From Bosea sp. PAMC 26642 (GTDB lineage: Bacteria; Pseudomonadota; Alphaproteobacteria; Rhizobiales; Beijerinckiaceae): 64,000 bases of DNA. A program made the position numbers and the translations under genes. Position 1 is the stretch's first letter; each line of letters opens with the position of its first letter. Positions 53,369 through 63,137 of the stretch are shown in pieces. The notes beneath the pieces were generated by a model. That model worked only from the letters and a program-made list of their open reading frames with translations. It had not been told where the DNA came from and did not search any database. The DNA lies in the NCBI RefSeq assembly GCF_001562255.1, contig NZ_CP014301.1:1860001-1924000 (forward strand), in the 5' to 3' direction.

Positions 53369-54495
53369 GACAGGAAAATCCCCAAGCCTGCGAGCATGAT
53401 AACGCCAGCTAGGCAAACGAGCAACTGTACCCCCAGCGCGAAGCCGGTCTCGGCCAGGACGATCTGCCCCGTGATCGACAAAACGACCCCGGCGCAGAAC
53501 ACTTCGAGCGAATGGCGGCCGATCACGGCAAGATGACGACCCACGATCGACCTGGCGATGGCAGAGCCTGCCGGAACGAAACGGATCACCAGCCACGCCA
53601 GCGCCAGCACATGCAGCACCCGCACCCAGGCGAGGTTCGTCTTGTCGGTGCCGAGCTGGATCGTATCGATCCAGTCGTCGAGCGCGGCGATCCCGAACGG
53701 GTTTCCCGACGAGGTCTTCACGATCAGCGAGAACAGCAGGAAGCCGATTGCAGCGGTATCGACCAGCCGCAGGCGCGGCGCGGCGATCCCGAGTTGGCCC
53801 GCGCGCCCGATCAGCACGCCGATCGTGAACACCAGTTGCCACGCGAAGGGATTGAAGAACCACCCGCCCGCGCCCGTATTCGGCAGGTTCACGCCGAGAT
53901 GGACAGCGCCCTGCCAGAGCGCGATCGAGGCGATAAGCGTCAGCGCCGGGCTCAGCCGCGCCCCGAGATAGATCAGCGGGAACGAGGCCAGCAGCACGAT
54001 GTAGAGCGGCAGGATATCGAGGTAATAGGGCTGGTAGACCAGCGCCAGCGCATCGACCAGCGCCGATAGGGTATCGTTGAAGAAGGGCTGGATGTTGATC
54101 GCCTCGATGTAGAGCGGATTCTGCGTCTGCGTCACCGCCGTCGCGACGACGCCGCAGACGATCAGGAAGACCGCGATATGGGCGATGTAGAGCGTCCACA
54201 GCCTTGCGCCGAGCTTCAGAATGCCGTGCCTGAACCCGCGTCGCTCGATCAGCGTGCCATAGGCGAGCGTGGCGGAGATTCCGGCAAGCAGCACGAAGGC
54301 ATCGGCGGCGTCGGAAAAGCCGAAATTATGCGGCATCCATTGAGCCAGCACGTTGCCCGGCATGTGGTTGATGAAGATCACCAGCAGGGCAAGGCCGCGG
54401 ATAACGTCGATCCGCGCATCGCGCGCAGGCTTGGCGTTCGCGCCGCCGTCACCGGGTCCGGCGCCGAAAGCAAGGAAGCGTGCAAATGACGACAT
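53290..54495 (-). CDS. OpgC-domain membrane protein (acyltransferase-like), copy 2
   Basis: 401 aa with about ten hydrophobic segments. ARDARIDVIRGLALLVIFIN is the OpgC signature, and PYYLDILPLYIVLLASFPLI and NPFAWQLVFTIGVLIGRAG match blocks in the copy at 31538. It probably transfers an acyl group across the membrane to a periplasmic or surface glycan. Start at ATG 54495 (MSSFARFLAFGAG). It overlaps the SGNH hydrolase gene by 79 bp, unlike copy 1, which is coupled to a ThDP enzyme. Confidence 0.87.
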   Translation of the reverse strand: MSSFARFLAFGAGPGDGGANAKPARDARIDVIRGLALLVIFINHMPGNVLAQWMPHNFGFSDAADAFVLLAGISATLAYGTLIERRGFRHGILKLGARLWTLYIAHIAVFLIVCGVVATAVTQTQNPLYIEAINIQPFFNDTLSALVDALALVYQPYYLDILPLYIVLLASFPLIYLGARLSPALTLIASIALWQGAVHLGVNLPNTGAGGWFFNPFAWQLVFTIGVLIGRAGQLGIAAPRLRLVDTAAIGFLLFSLIVKTSSGNPFGIAALDDWIDTIQLGTDKTNLAWVRVLHVLALAWLVIRFVPAGSAIARSIVGRHLAVIGRHSLEVFCAGVVLSITGQIVLAETGFALGVQLLVCLAGVIMLAGLGIFLSWHQSVRHRSAPGASSPASASALAQS

Positions 54496-54713
54496 CTGCG
54501 ACACGGTCAGCTCCCTTTCCTTGACGACGGCGCCTTGATCACGACGGCGATGCGGGGGCTCGCCGCCGGCATGCCAGATGAACGCTCGCTGCTGCGTCCG
54601 TTCATCTGGCATTCATATAGCGGATTGGGCTTCGCCGTCAGCCCACCGGCCGATCACGACTGCGTGCGCCGTGTGAGGCGGCTGAGCCAGGGCAAGCCGG
54701 AAAGGCGTTCTGC

Positions 54714-55334
54714 TCAGTAAGGCGGCTCGGCATGGACCAGCTTGCCGTCGATCAGCAGGCGCTTGATGGCGGCCTCGCCGGATGCGGCAACGGCAGCCAC
54801 GACCTCGATCCGGCTGCGATCCGTCATCTCGATCGCGAGTCCGGTCCCTTCCGGCACGAAGTAACTCTCGATCCCATAGGCGATGCGAAGACCGGTGCTG
54901 CCGCGCGTGCAATCGGCCTTGTCCCTGTTGTCGCGCAGACAGGTCCCCGGTACGCGAACATGGCCCGCCATCACGACTTCGGAAGAGGACGCGGCCGGTC
55001 GCTCCCGCGACACACCCACCACCTGCGCGAACCCCTCGGCATTGGGGGCGAGGCGGACATGAACCGGCTCGCCGCGCTGGAACGGACGGTCGCTCGCCGA
55101 GGCTGCGGCATCGACCACGCTGATATCGTAGCTCAAGACGACATAGTCGCCCCTGAACAGGTCGCGCGGGTCGATCGGCGCCGTCTTCAGCCTGACCTCG
55201 GTGCCCGAGCGCAGGATACTGGCGCGGCTCTCGACCAGAGCGCCGATGGCGCCGCACAGAACGAGCATGGCAAGCAGCGCACGCCAGAGCACGGGTAAGC
55301 GCAGGGTCACGGTATCGAGCGAGAGGACGCGCAT
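54714..55334 (-). CDS. GDYXXLXY domain-containing membrane protein
   Basis: 206 aa with one N-terminal membrane anchor (LWRALLAMLVLCGAIGALVE) and a soluble extracytoplasmic part. The name-giving motif is LFRGDYVVLSYDIS, with APIDPRDL just before it. Function unknown. It shares one base with the DUF2157 gene (TGATG), and DUF2157 and GDYXXLXY genes are a recurring pair in bacteria. Confidence 0.88.
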   Translation of the reverse strand: MRVLSLDTVTLRLPVLWRALLAMLVLCGAIGALVESRASILRSGTEVRLKTAPIDPRDLFRGDYVVLSYDISVVDAAASASDRPFQRGEPVHVRLAPNAEGFAQVVGVSRERPAASSSEVVMAGHVRVPGTCLRDNRDKADCTRGSTGLRIAYGIESYFVPEGTGLAIEMTDRSRIEVVAAVAASGEAAIKRLLIDGKLVHAEPPY

Positions 55335-56629
55335 CAGGCCGCCTCCGCCGGGGCTCTGGAGAACCGTGCCACCAGCCGCCGCGCCCCGCTTGCCAGAGCC
55401 AGCAGCGCCGCGCCGGCAGCGAGGAAGAACAGCGATTGATCGAGCAGCGTTCCGATCGTCTGCCAGAGCAGGATCAGGATGGCGATGCCGAACAGGCCGG
55501 AGCCCGCCAGCGTCAGCCGCCTGATGCCGCCGGCAGCGCCTGCCACTACGAGCCCGACCGCGATCAGCAGGATCAGGCTTGCGACCGCGACCTTGCCGGG
55601 TAGCCGCACCACGCCGCCGCTCCAGAACACCACGGGAATGACGAGGGCCAGCAGCGCCGCCGCCGCCAGCGGCCAGGCAAAGCGCCTGTCACGCGCGAGA
55701 GCGGCCACCGCCGCGACGGCCGGCACGGCGAAGCCATAGCCGAGATAGGTCGCAAGCGTCGCGCTCCCGGCCAGCGACTCGCGGTCGTCGAGAATGCGGA
55801 TGAGCTCGATATCGACCCCGATCAGCAGCCCCAGCAGGCCCCAGGGCAAAAAGGCCGTGAGCAGCGCGGGCAAGCCGCGATCCAGTGCCAGCGCCCCGAT
55901 AGCGACGAACACGACCGAGACGGCGATGCCATAGGCGACGATGCCGTAGTCGAAGCGGCCATTGATCCAGTCGCCCGGCACGAGCCCGAGCCAGCAGGCG
56001 AGCGCCAGAACCGCGACATGGTGGACGAAGCGGCCGCGCCGGCCGAGCGCCAGCCAGAAGGCGGGGACGAACAGCAGGAAGAAAGGCAGATGCGGCGCGC
56101 CTTTCTGCTCCAGCCAGCGCCCGACGCTCCAGCTCGTCAGTGCCACGAAGGCGATGATCAGCGCTCCGTCCGATCGCAACAGGATCGCCGTCGCCAGGGC
56201 TCCCAGCGCGATCAGCAGCGCCCCGCCCGGCCAATCGGTCGGCAGATGATACATCTGTCCGACCAGCGCGACGCCGGCCGCGAAGATCAGCGTGCCGCAG
56301 GTCGCAGCCGCATCCGAGCCCATCCCGGAGCCTTTCGCCTCCAGCCGCGCGGCGATGGCGAGCGCGACGATGATGCTGACCAGGATCATGCCGAGCTTCA
56401 TCAGCCGCGGCATCTCCTCCCAGTTCGCCGCCACGAAGGCGGCGACGCTGGAGGCGATCAGCAGGCCGCCGAACATGCCAAGCAGGGCCGGCAGCCGGAA
56501 ACCGCCCCCCTTGCCGAGCGAACGGCGGATGGCGGCCGCGCTGTCGGAACTGACGAGCCCCTCCCCGACCCAGCGGGTGAGATCGGCTTCGAGCCGCTTG
56601 CGGTAGGATCCTGTCAGCATTGTGGGCAA
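55334..56629 (-). CDS. DUF2157 domain-containing membrane protein
   Basis: 431 aa. The N-terminal soluble DUF2157 part (YRKRLEADLTRWVGEGLVSS) is followed by about twelve hydrophobic segments, including GMFGGLLIASSVAAFVAANW and MYHLPTDWPGGALLIALGAL. Function unknown; first gene of the pair with the GDYXXLXY protein. Confidence 0.87.
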   Translation of the reverse strand: MPTMLTGSYRKRLEADLTRWVGEGLVSSDSAAAIRRSLGKGGGFRLPALLGMFGGLLIASSVAAFVAANWEEMPRLMKLGMILVSIIVALAIAARLEAKGSGMGSDAAATCGTLIFAAGVALVGQMYHLPTDWPGGALLIALGALATAILLRSDGALIIAFVALTSWSVGRWLEQKGAPHLPFFLLFVPAFWLALGRRGRFVHHVAVLALACWLGLVPGDWINGRFDYGIVAYGIAVSVVFVAIGALALDRGLPALLTAFLPWGLLGLLIGVDIELIRILDDRESLAGSATLATYLGYGFAVPAVAAVAALARDRRFAWPLAAAALLALVIPVVFWSGGVVRLPGKVAVASLILLIAVGLVVAGAAGGIRRLTLAGSGLFGIAILILLWQTIGTLLDQSLFFLAAGAALLALASGARRLVARFSRAPAEAA

Positions 56630-56672
56630 TCTGGCATGAGTGAATGGGACTTGGCGAGAGCGATCGGAACGC

Positions 56673-56820
56673 CGTCATTCCGGGGCTTCGCGCCAGCGAA
56701 GAGCCCCGAACCCATACGCACCGGTCTTTCCTGTCGAGGCACAACCGTTTGGCGCTCATCTACGCCCGACCTGAGCGTATGGGTTCCGGGCTCGGCCCTG
56801 CGGGCCGCCCCGGAATGACG
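56673..56820. repeat. Dispersed palindromic element, copy 4 (longer variant)
   Basis: About 148 bp. It opens CGTCATTCCGGGGCTTCGCG, has AACCCATACGC inverted as GCGTATGGGTT, and closes GGCCGCCCCGGAATGACG. The outer ends match the other copies, the centre is unrelated, so this is a distinct subtype. It lies between the stop of thrS and the start of the DUF2157 gene. Confidence 0.8.
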
Positions 56821-56830
56821 GCGGGGTTTC

Positions 56831-58837
56831 CTACGCCGCCGCCCGCTCCGCCTTCAGCCGCTTCAGATCCGGCGGCATCGCCTCGTCGGTCAGCGCCTCC
56901 AGCATGGCGTCGAGCGACATCACCGTCTGCGCCTGACTGCCGAGCCGCCGCACGGTGACGGTCCGCTCCTCCGCCTCGCGCTTGCCGACGGCCAGGATGA
57001 CCGGAACCTTGGCCAGCGAATGCTCGCGGACCTTGTAGCTGATCTTCTCGTTGCGAAGATCGGCGCGCGCCCTGAGGCCCGCATTCATGCAGGCGATCGT
57101 GACCTGCTCCGCATAGGCATCGGCCTCCGACGTGATCGGGCAGACCAAAATCTGCTCGGGCGCCAGCCAGAGCGGGAAATGCCCGGCGAAATTCTCGATC
57201 AGGATGCCGGTGAAGCGCTCCAGCGAGCCGCAGATCGCGCGGTGGACCATGCTCGGCGTCTTCTTCTCGCCGTCCGAGCCGATATAGAAGGCCCCGAAGC
57301 GCTCCGGCAGGTTGAAATCGACCTGCGTCGTGCCGCATTGCCAGTCGCGGCCGATGGCGTCGCGCAGGACATACTCGAACTTCGGCCCGTAGAAGGCGCC
57401 CTCGCCCGGATTGATCTCGGTCTTGATCCGGTTGCCCGACTGCGTGGCGATCTCGATCAGGACGCGGTTCATCACGTCCTCTGCATGGTCCCACATCGCA
57501 TCGGTGCCGACGCGCTTGTCTGGCCGTGTCGAGAGCTTGATGACGAGGTCCTCGGTGAATCCGAAATCGGCATAGACCGACAGGATCAGCTCGTTGATCT
57601 TCAGGCACTCGGCCGCGAGATGCTCTTCCGCGCAGAAGATGTGCGCATCGTCCTGCGTGAAGCCGCGCACCCGCATCAGCCCATGCAGCGCGCCCGACGG
57701 CTCGTAGCGGTGCACCGCGCCGAATTCCGCAAGCCGGATCGGCAGATCGCGATAGCTCTTCAGCCCGTGCTTGAATATCTGCACATGCCCGGGGCAGTTC
57801 ATCGGCTTCAGCGCGAAGACCTTCTGGTCTTTCGTCGCATCGTTGGGATTCTCGAAGGCGCTCGCAGATTTCACCGCAAACATGTTGTCCTGGTACCAGC
57901 CCCAGTGTCCCGAGGTCTCCCAGAGCGACTTGTCGAGGATCTGCGGCGCGTTGACCTCCTCGTAATCGGCGGCCAGCCGGCGCCGCATATAGGTCAGGAT
58001 CTCCTGGAACAGCCGCCAGCCCTTGGAGTGCCAGAACACGACGCCCGGGCCCTCCTCCTGAAAGTGGAACAGGTTCATTTCGCGGCCGAGCTTGCGATGG
58101 TCGCGCTTCTCGGCCTCCTCGATCTGCGTCAGATGCGCGTCGAGCTGCTCCTGCTTGGCGAAGGCGGTGCCGTAGATGCGTGTCAGCATGGCGTTGTCGC
58201 TGTTGCCGCGCCAATAGGCGCCGGCGACCTTCATCAGCTTGAAGGCGGTGCCGACCTTGCCGACCGATGTCATATGCGGCCCACGGCACAAATCGATCCA
58301 GTCGCCCTGCGCATACATCTTCAGCGTCTGGTCTTCGGGAATCGCATCGACCAGCTCGACCTTGTAGGCCTCGCCCTTGGCGGCGAAGAATTCCTTGGCC
58401 TTGTCGCGGCTCCACTCTTCCTTGGTGAAGGGGGCATCCTTGGCGATGATCTCGCGCATCTTCGCCTCGATCGGCGCGAAATCGTCGGGCGAGAAGGGCT
58501 CGTTGCGCGCGAAATCGTAGAAGAAGCCGCCCTCGATCACCGGACCGATCGTCACCTGCGTGCCGGGATAGAGCGCCTGCACCGCCTCCGCGAGAACATG
58601 GGCGCAGTCGTGCCGGATCAGTTCGAGCGAGCGCGGATCGTCGCGCGTCAGGAACTCGATCTTCGAATCCCGGTCGATCGGGTCGCCGAGATCGACGACG
58701 ACGCCGTCGAGGGCCATCGCCACGGTGCGCTTCAGCAGGGATGGGGAAATGCCGCCGGCAATCGCCTTGCCGGTGATGCCGGAGGGAAATTCGCGCTGCG
58801 CTCCATCGGGAAATGTCAGGGAGATCGTCATCGTCAT
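56831..58837 (-). CDS. thrS: Threonine--tRNA ligase
   Basis: Charges tRNA-Thr; 668 aa, full length. A TGS domain ([16 protein letters not shown]) is followed by the editing domain ([20 protein letters not shown] with the HxxxH site) and the class II catalytic core: [14 protein letters not shown] (zinc Cys), motif 2 [32 protein letters not shown] (zinc His) and motif 3 [13 protein letters not shown]. The anticodon-binding domain ([20 protein letters not shown]) ends the protein. The start is ATG 58837 or 58831. No T-box leader is seen in the 44 bp upstream. Confidence 0.97.
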   Translation of the reverse strand: MTMTISLTFPDGAQREFPSGITGKAIAGGISPSLLKRTVAMALDGVVVDLGDPIDRDSKIEFLTRDDPRSLELIRHDCAHVLAEAVQALYPGTQVTIGPVIEGGFFYDFARNEPFSPDDFAPIEAKMREIIAKDAPFTKEEWSRDKAKEFFAAKGEAYKVELVDAIPEDQTLKMYAQGDWIDLCRGPHMTSVGKVGTAFKLMKVAGAYWRGNSDNAMLTRIYGTAFAKQEQLDAHLTQIEEAEKRDHRKLGREMNLFHFQEEGPGVVFWHSKGWRLFQEILTYMRRRLAADYEEVNAPQILDKSLWETSGHWGWYQDNMFAVKSASAFENPNDATKDQKVFALKPMNCPGHVQIFKHGLKSYRDLPIRLAEFGAVHRYEPSGALHGLMRVRGFTQDDAHIFCAEEHLAAECLKINELILSVYADFGFTEDLVIKLSTRPDKRVGTDAMWDHAEDVMNRVLIEIATQSGNRIKTEINPGEGAFYGPKFEYVLRDAIGRDWQCGTTQVDFNLPERFGAFYIGSDGEKKTPSMVHRAICGSLERFTGILIENFAGHFPLWLAPEQILVCPITSEADAYAEQVTIACMNAGLRARADLRNEKISYKVREHSLAKVPVILAVGKREAEERTVTVRRLGSQAQTVMSLDAMLEALTDEAMPPDLKRLKAERAAA

Positions 58838-58881
58838 AATCCTGCTCACTCGGGGATACGAACCCCGTAAGACAAGGCCGG

Positions 58882-59319
58882 CTACGGATGCGGGATACGG
58901 CTTCCGTCGCCCGCAGCCGGTTGCGCGTCGGAATCGAAGGCCGGGCTGTCCCGATCGGGCGGCGCGTTCACGCCATGCCAGCGGCCATAGGACCACGGCC
59001 TATACCACGCGGCTTGCGCGGGCAATTCTTCGCAGACCAGATCGATCCCGCTGGTGCCGAGCGGATTGCAGCGGCAGATTCGCGCAAAACCCATCCATCC
59101 GCCGCGCCACAGGCCGAAGCGCTGGATCGCTTCATCGGTATAGGAGGAGCATGTCGGCCAGTGTCGGCACTGCCGGCCGACCAGCATCGACAGGCTGAGC
59201 TGGTAGCCGCGGATCGCCCAATGCGCCGCTCGTCTTGGTATTCTGGAAAGGCTCGTTGGCGTTTTGGAAAGTCCTGGTGCGTTAGCAAAAAGACGTGACA
59301 AGGCGTGATTCGATGCCAT
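58882..59319 (-). CDS. yidD: Membrane protein insertion efficiency factor YidD
   Basis: 145 aa from ATG 59319. The YidD core is [20 protein letters not shown] followed by [20 protein letters not shown] and [16 protein letters not shown], with the conserved Cys. It assists YidC-dependent membrane insertion at the inner face of the membrane. Core length is normal; the C-terminal [19 protein letters not shown] is an extra tail. An earlier in-frame ATG at 59355 overlaps the phosphatase start on the other strand (CATG), so the shorter start is preferred. Confidence 0.9.
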   Translation of the reverse strand: MASNHALSRLFANAPGLSKTPTSLSRIPRRAAHWAIRGYQLSLSMLVGRQCRHWPTCSSYTDEAIQRFGLWRGGWMGFARICRCNPLGTSGIDLVCEELPAQAAWYRPWSYGRWHGVNAPPDRDSPAFDSDAQPAAGDGSRIPHP

Positions 59320-59353
59320 GTCATCGCGCTCATCATCCGATTCGGGATTTGTC

Positions 59354-60103
59354 ATGCCGTTCCGCGTTCCGCGCCTTTCCCCCATCCGCCGCATGGCGGC
59401 CGGTTTGTCTATAGCCGGCGCGCTGCTCGTCGGGACTCCGGTGGTGGCGCAGCAGCGCACCAATCTGCTCTGGCTGGAGCCCGGCAAGGTCGACATCGTC
59501 AACATCATCGGCCTGCCGCCCGTGCAGAACTCGCCCGAAGCCAAGGCCGAGTTCGACACGGTTTTCCAGATGTCCTCGACGCGCACGCCAGAGCGCGAAA
59601 AGGCTGCCATCGCCGACCAGTACCAGACCTTGACGCGCTTCCTCGACGGCATCGACCACGCTTATGTCGATGCGACGCATCGCGAGATGCGCCTGCTCTT
59701 CCGCGAGGCGCAGGTCGAGAGCAGCATCATCCTGCTCGGCGTGCGCCGGCTGACCAACCGCACCCGCCCCTTCTCGATGTGGGCCAAGGTCAGGATCAAG
59801 CCCTGCCCCGGCGGACGGCCCGAGGGCACCTCGTTCCCCTCGGCCCATGCCGCGACGGCGGCGCTCTATGCCACGCTGCTTTCAGACGCCGTGCCCGAAC
59901 TCGCCGCGAAATTCGAGGCTCGGGTGAAGGACTACGACGAGAGCCGCCTCGTCTGCGGCTTCCATTTTCCCTCGGATCTGGTGGCAGGCGACAAGGCCGG
60001 CCGCGCCATCGCAAAGGCTCTGCTGACTGAGCGCGCCTTCCGCTCCCGTTTCGACGAGACGAGGCCCGAGATGCGGAAGGCTTTTGGGCTGGCCGCGCGA
60101 TAA
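59354..60103 (+). CDS. PAP2-family acid phosphatase (class A nonspecific-like), exported
   Basis: 249 aa. A signal peptide (MAAGLSIAGALLVGTPVVAQ) precedes the phosphatase triplet: KPCPGGRPEG (motif 1), SFPSAHAATAALYATLL (motif 2 with His) and SRLVCGFHFPSDLVAG (motif 3 with His and Asp). The pattern matches PhoN-type periplasmic phosphatases. It releases phosphate from organic esters in the periplasm. Divergent from yidD with overlapping possible starts. It is functionally related to, but 39 kb away from, the phosphonate-ester operon. Confidence 0.88.
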   Translation: MPFRVPRLSPIRRMAAGLSIAGALLVGTPVVAQQRTNLLWLEPGKVDIVNIIGLPPVQNSPEAKAEFDTVFQMSSTRTPEREKAAIADQYQTLTRFLDGIDHAYVDATHREMRLLFREAQVESSIILLGVRRLTNRTRPFSMWAKVRIKPCPGGRPEGTSFPSAHAATAALYATLLSDAVPELAAKFEARVKDYDESRLVCGFHFPSDLVAGDKAGRAIAKALLTERAFRSRFDETRPEMRKAFGLAAR

Positions 60104-60211
60104 CGGAACGAAGCGCTGGGCAGATACCCGCGCGTCTCGACATCGCGCAGTCGGCCCGGAACTGCTATACTGACGGAAACACGCCTCCGGTTACGGGTCA
60201 TCGTGCCGCAC

Positions 60212-60511
60212 ATGAAGCCTGATCAAAGCCTGATCGATCGCTGGCCTCTGGCAGATGCCAGGACGAAGTTCGACGACCTCATGCGCCGCGCGCTGGAGAC
60301 CGGCCCTCAGCGCGTGACGGTCCATGGTCGCGACACCGTCATCGTGCTGGATGTCGGCGATTACGAACGGCTGGTCGCCTCGCCTCCTGCTCGGCAGCCC
60401 GAGCCCGACGGTGCCAGCTTGATCGCCACCATGGCGGCAGCGCCCTTTCTCGGCGACATCGATCTCGAACGAGACGGCGAACGCAGCCCCATGCGTGACG
60501 TCGCCTTGTGA
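60212..60511 (+). CDS. Type II antitoxin, Phd/YefM family
   Basis: 99 aa. PLADARTKFDDLMRRALETG and QRVTVHGRDTVIVLDVGDYE are the Phd/YefM DNA-binding fold; the C-terminal PFLGDIDLERDGERSPMRDV is the extended toxin-wrapping tail. It neutralises the downstream PIN toxin and represses its own promoter. ATG 60212 is preferred over GTG 60203. GTGA overlap of 4 bp with the toxin gene. Confidence 0.9.
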   Translation: MKPDQSLIDRWPLADARTKFDDLMRRALETGPQRVTVHGRDTVIVLDVGDYERLVASPPARQPEPDGASLIATMAAAPFLGDIDLERDGERSPMRDVAL

Positions 60512-60999
60512 AGGGCTTCCTGCTCGACACCAACATCCTGTCCGACCTGCGCAAGCCGCGTCCGCATCCCGGCGTTCTGACGTTTGTCGGCGGGTTGCCC
60601 GGCCGGGTGCTTCACGTCAGCGCGGTAACCTTCGCCGAAATCCGCTACGGCATTGAGCGGCTTGGCGACGCAGAGCGATGCGCCGGCCTGTTCCGCTGGC
60701 TCGATGAAGAGTTGAGGCCACAATTCGGCGGACGCGTCGTTGACGTTTCGGAGGATGTCCTGGTGCTTTGGCGAAGGCTCATCGAGCACGGCCGAAAGCG
60801 TGGACACACGTTTTCCCAGCCCGATGTTCTCATCGCCGCGAGTGCCGAGGCAAACGACCTGATCGTCGTCAGCCGGGACATCAGCGAGTTCGTCGAAGCA
60901 GGCGTGCCGGTTCTGAACCCTTGGGACAACAGCTATGTCGATCGGTCTGGAACGATGCGGCCGGTCGCACGGCCCGACACCATGGCGTTGCTCGATTGA
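60508..60999 (+). CDS. vapC: VapC-like PIN-domain toxin
   Basis: RNase toxin of 163 aa. Acidic active-site residues are Asp7 (LLDTNILSDLRKP), Glu44 (TFAEIRYGIERL), Asp106 (QPDVLIAASA) and Asp124 (VVSRDISEF). The FitB/VapC layout, including the terminal GVPVLNPW, is typical. The last 25 residues (DNSYVDRSGTMRPVARP...) extend past the usual end. Start GTG 60508 overlaps the antitoxin stop. Confidence 0.9.
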   Translation: MKGFLLDTNILSDLRKPRPHPGVLTFVGGLPGRVLHVSAVTFAEIRYGIERLGDAERCAGLFRWLDEELRPQFGGRVVDVSEDVLVLWRRLIEHGRKRGHTFSQPDVLIAASAEANDLIVVSRDISEFVEAGVPVLNPWDNSYVDRSGTMRPVARPDTMALLD

Positions 61000-61020
61000 G
61001 GGCCCCTGATAGTCGTGCCC

Positions 61021-61491
61021 TCAAGCTCGATCGGACGAGACTGCCTGCGACGGCTCCACAACTCTACTACGCTCGATCTGCCCGACCGCATCGACCACCG
61101 CGTCGAAGGTCAGCATCGTCGAGGCATGGCGGGCCTTGTAGTCGCGGACCGGCACGAGCACGGCGAGATCGCTCCATTTGCCCTCGGGCGGCTCGGCATT
61201 CTCCTTCAGGATGGCGCGCGCCTGCTCACGGACGGTCCGAAGTTCGTCGGCCGTCGCACCGATGACGTGGCGCGCCATGATCGAGGACGAGGCCTGTCCG
61301 AGCGCGCAGGCCTTCACATCATGCCCAAAGCCGGTCACGACGTCTCCCTCCATGCTGACATCGACTGTCACCGTCGAGCCGCAGAGTTTCGAATGAGCCT
61401 TGGCGGTCGCATCGGGCGCGTCGAGGCGTTCGAGCAGGGGGATATTCGCCGCAAGTTCGAGGATGCGCTTGTTGTAGACGTCGCTCAGCAT
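61021..61491 (-). CDS. Iron-sulfur cluster assembly scaffold protein (IscU/SufU-like)
   Basis: 156 aa, cytoplasmic. LSDVYNKRILELAANIPLLE is the IscU-like N-terminus; Cys37 is in SKLCGSTVTVDVSM and Cys62 in VKACALGQASSSIMARHVIG. The third ligand Cys near KARHASTMLTFDAVVDAVG is missing (His-Ala-Ser), a form common in alphaproteobacterial copies next to folE. It may hold clusters with a different ligand, or act in transfer. It is divergent from folE with 187 bp between them. Confidence 0.88.
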   Translation of the reverse strand: MLSDVYNKRILELAANIPLLERLDAPDATAKAHSKLCGSTVTVDVSMEGDVVTGFGHDVKACALGQASSSIMARHVIGATADELRTVREQARAILKENAEPPEGKWSDLAVLVPVRDYKARHASTMLTFDAVVDAVGQIERSRVVEPSQAVSSDRA

Positions 61492-61678
61492 GGCGGAATC
61501 CTGGGCCGGGGTCTGGAGTGACCGGCGCGTCCACGCAATATAGGGTGGATCGATCGCTGGCGGGAGATGTGCGCGCATAGCTGCCGCGTGCATCGGGAAC
61601 ATCGTCGCACCTTCCCAGCGGACTGGTCCGGCACTAGGTCGGCAGTGTAGGACACGTCATCGTAACGGGAGGCACCAC

Positions 61679-62320
61679 ATGAGCCCTGTGGTTAAGTCCT
61701 TGTCCGTCGAGCGGGCGCTCAGCCCCTCTGCAGACAAGTTTCTGATCAAGCAGCCGACGCAGGCCGAGGCCGAGGAAGCCGTGCGCACGCTCATCCTCTG
61801 GGCCGGCGACGATCCCTCCCGCGAAGGCCTGACCGACACGCCGCGCCGGGTCGCGAAGGCCTACAAGGAATTCTACAAGGGCTATCACGAGAACCCCGAC
61901 GACATTCTCGACCGCGTCTTCGAGGAGGTCGAGGGCTATCAGGACATGGTCCTGGTCCGCGACATTCCCTTCTATTCGCACTGCGAGCACCACATGGTGC
62001 CGTTCGTCGGCAAGGCCCATATCGGCTACTATCCGTCGAAGGGCGTCGTCGGCCTGTCGAAGCTCGCCCGCATCGTCGATGTCTATGCCCGCCGCCTGCA
62101 GACCCAGGAGGCGATGACGGCGCAGATCGCCCAGGTCATCGACAGGGTGCTGAAGCCCCGCGGTGTCGCCGTGCTGGTCGAGGCGGAGCATATGTGCATG
62201 TCGATGCGCGGCGTGCACAAAAGCGGTTCCGCGACCATGACCACGCAATATACCGGCCTGTTTCGCGACCCGGCCGAACAGGTCCGTTTCTTCACGATGG
62301 TCAAGTCGCCGGGGCTTTAG
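61679..62320 (+). CDS. folE: GTP cyclohydrolase I
   Basis: First step of tetrahydrofolate synthesis: GTP to dihydroneopterin triphosphate. 213 aa. Zinc ligands are Cys and His in [20 protein letters not shown] and the Cys of [38 protein letters not shown] and [20 protein letters not shown] are also diagnostic. The start at 61679 has a GGGAGG ribosome site. It is the first of folE, hisI and patatin genes on this strand. Confidence 0.96.
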   Translation: MSPVVKSLSVERALSPSADKFLIKQPTQAEAEEAVRTLILWAGDDPSREGLTDTPRRVAKAYKEFYKGYHENPDDILDRVFEEVEGYQDMVLVRDIPFYSHCEHHMVPFVGKAHIGYYPSKGVVGLSKLARIVDVYARRLQTQEAMTAQIAQVIDRVLKPRGVAVLVEAEHMCMSMRGVHKSGSATMTTQYTGLFRDPAEQVRFFTMVKSPGL

Positions 62321-62347
62321 CGCGGTTTGGCCTAATGCAAACACCGC

Positions 62348-62457
62348 CGTCATTCCGGACAAGCGGCGAAAGCCGCGCAGATCCGGGATCCATCGTAAAG
62401 CATCGCCGTGCCCTGCGATGGATCCCGCCACTCCGCTTCGCTCCGGCCAGGATGACG
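62348..62457 (-). repeat. Dispersed palindromic element, copy 5 (B-A orientation)
   Basis: Opens CGTCATTCCGGACAAGCGGC, has GATCCGGGATCCATCG inverted as CGATGGATCCCG, and ends CGGCCAGGATGACG. Located between folE and hisI. Same orientation as copy 2. Confidence 0.83.
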
Positions 62458-62524
62458 ACGTGTTTCCGATCGAAATGATCAGGCGCTATAGGCTGCCGAA
62501 GCGAAATCCCATTCCGGAGTCTCC

Positions 62525-62929
62525 ATGGCGCCCTTTCCCACCGCCCCCGACAAGACCGCGCTCGAGGAGGGCACCGTCCTAACCCCCCGCTTCGACGCAG
62601 CCGGCCTCGTCACCTGCGTGGCGACCGACGCCGCGACCGGAGAGGTGCTGATGGTCGCCCACATGAACGCCGAAAGCCTGCAGCGCAGCATCGAGACCGG
62701 CGAGGCCTGGTACTGGTCGCGTTCGCGCTCCGAACTCTGGCACAAGGGCGCGACCTCTGGGCAGATCCAGACGATCGTCGAGATGCGGGTCGATTGCGAT
62801 CAGGATGCGGTCTGGCTCAAGGTGAAGGTCGCCGGCGATGGCGGCTGCTGCCACACCCGTCGCCGCTCCTGTTTCTACCGCGTCAAGCCGCTGCGCGACG
62901 AGGCCGGGCAGGAGCTTGCCTTTGCCTGA
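62525..62929 (+). CDS. hisI: Phosphoribosyl-AMP cyclohydrolase
   Basis: Third step of histidine synthesis, 134 aa. [54 protein letters not shown] (metal Asp and Cys) and [14 protein letters not shown] (Cys) are all conserved. Single-domain form without the HisE pyrophosphohydrolase. A palindromic element lies in the 200-bp gap after folE. Confidence 0.95.
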   Translation: MAPFPTAPDKTALEEGTVLTPRFDAAGLVTCVATDAATGEVLMVAHMNAESLQRSIETGEAWYWSRSRSELWHKGATSGQIQTIVEMRVDCDQDAVWLKVKVAGDGGCCHTRRRSCFYRVKPLRDEAGQELAFA

Positions 62930-63137
62930 TTGCCGAACGGTCATGCTTTCGCGCGGCTTTCATCGTTGCGTCAAAAGCCTTCGATAGCGCGTCAATACCG
63001 TCGCGCAGCGTCCGCTGACGGACGACGCCTCGCGGGAGCTCTTAAGCCTCCTGCAACGCGGCCGGTTCATGATGCAGCCGCGTCGCAGGGGCGGCGCCAG
63101 ATCGGCGCGGGTTTGACGGCGGAACGACGGAGCCTCG

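Noticed and set aside
58838..58881. T-box or other leader upstream of thrS
   Set aside because: The gap is only 44 bp and shows no T-box sequence; such leaders are not expected in this group.
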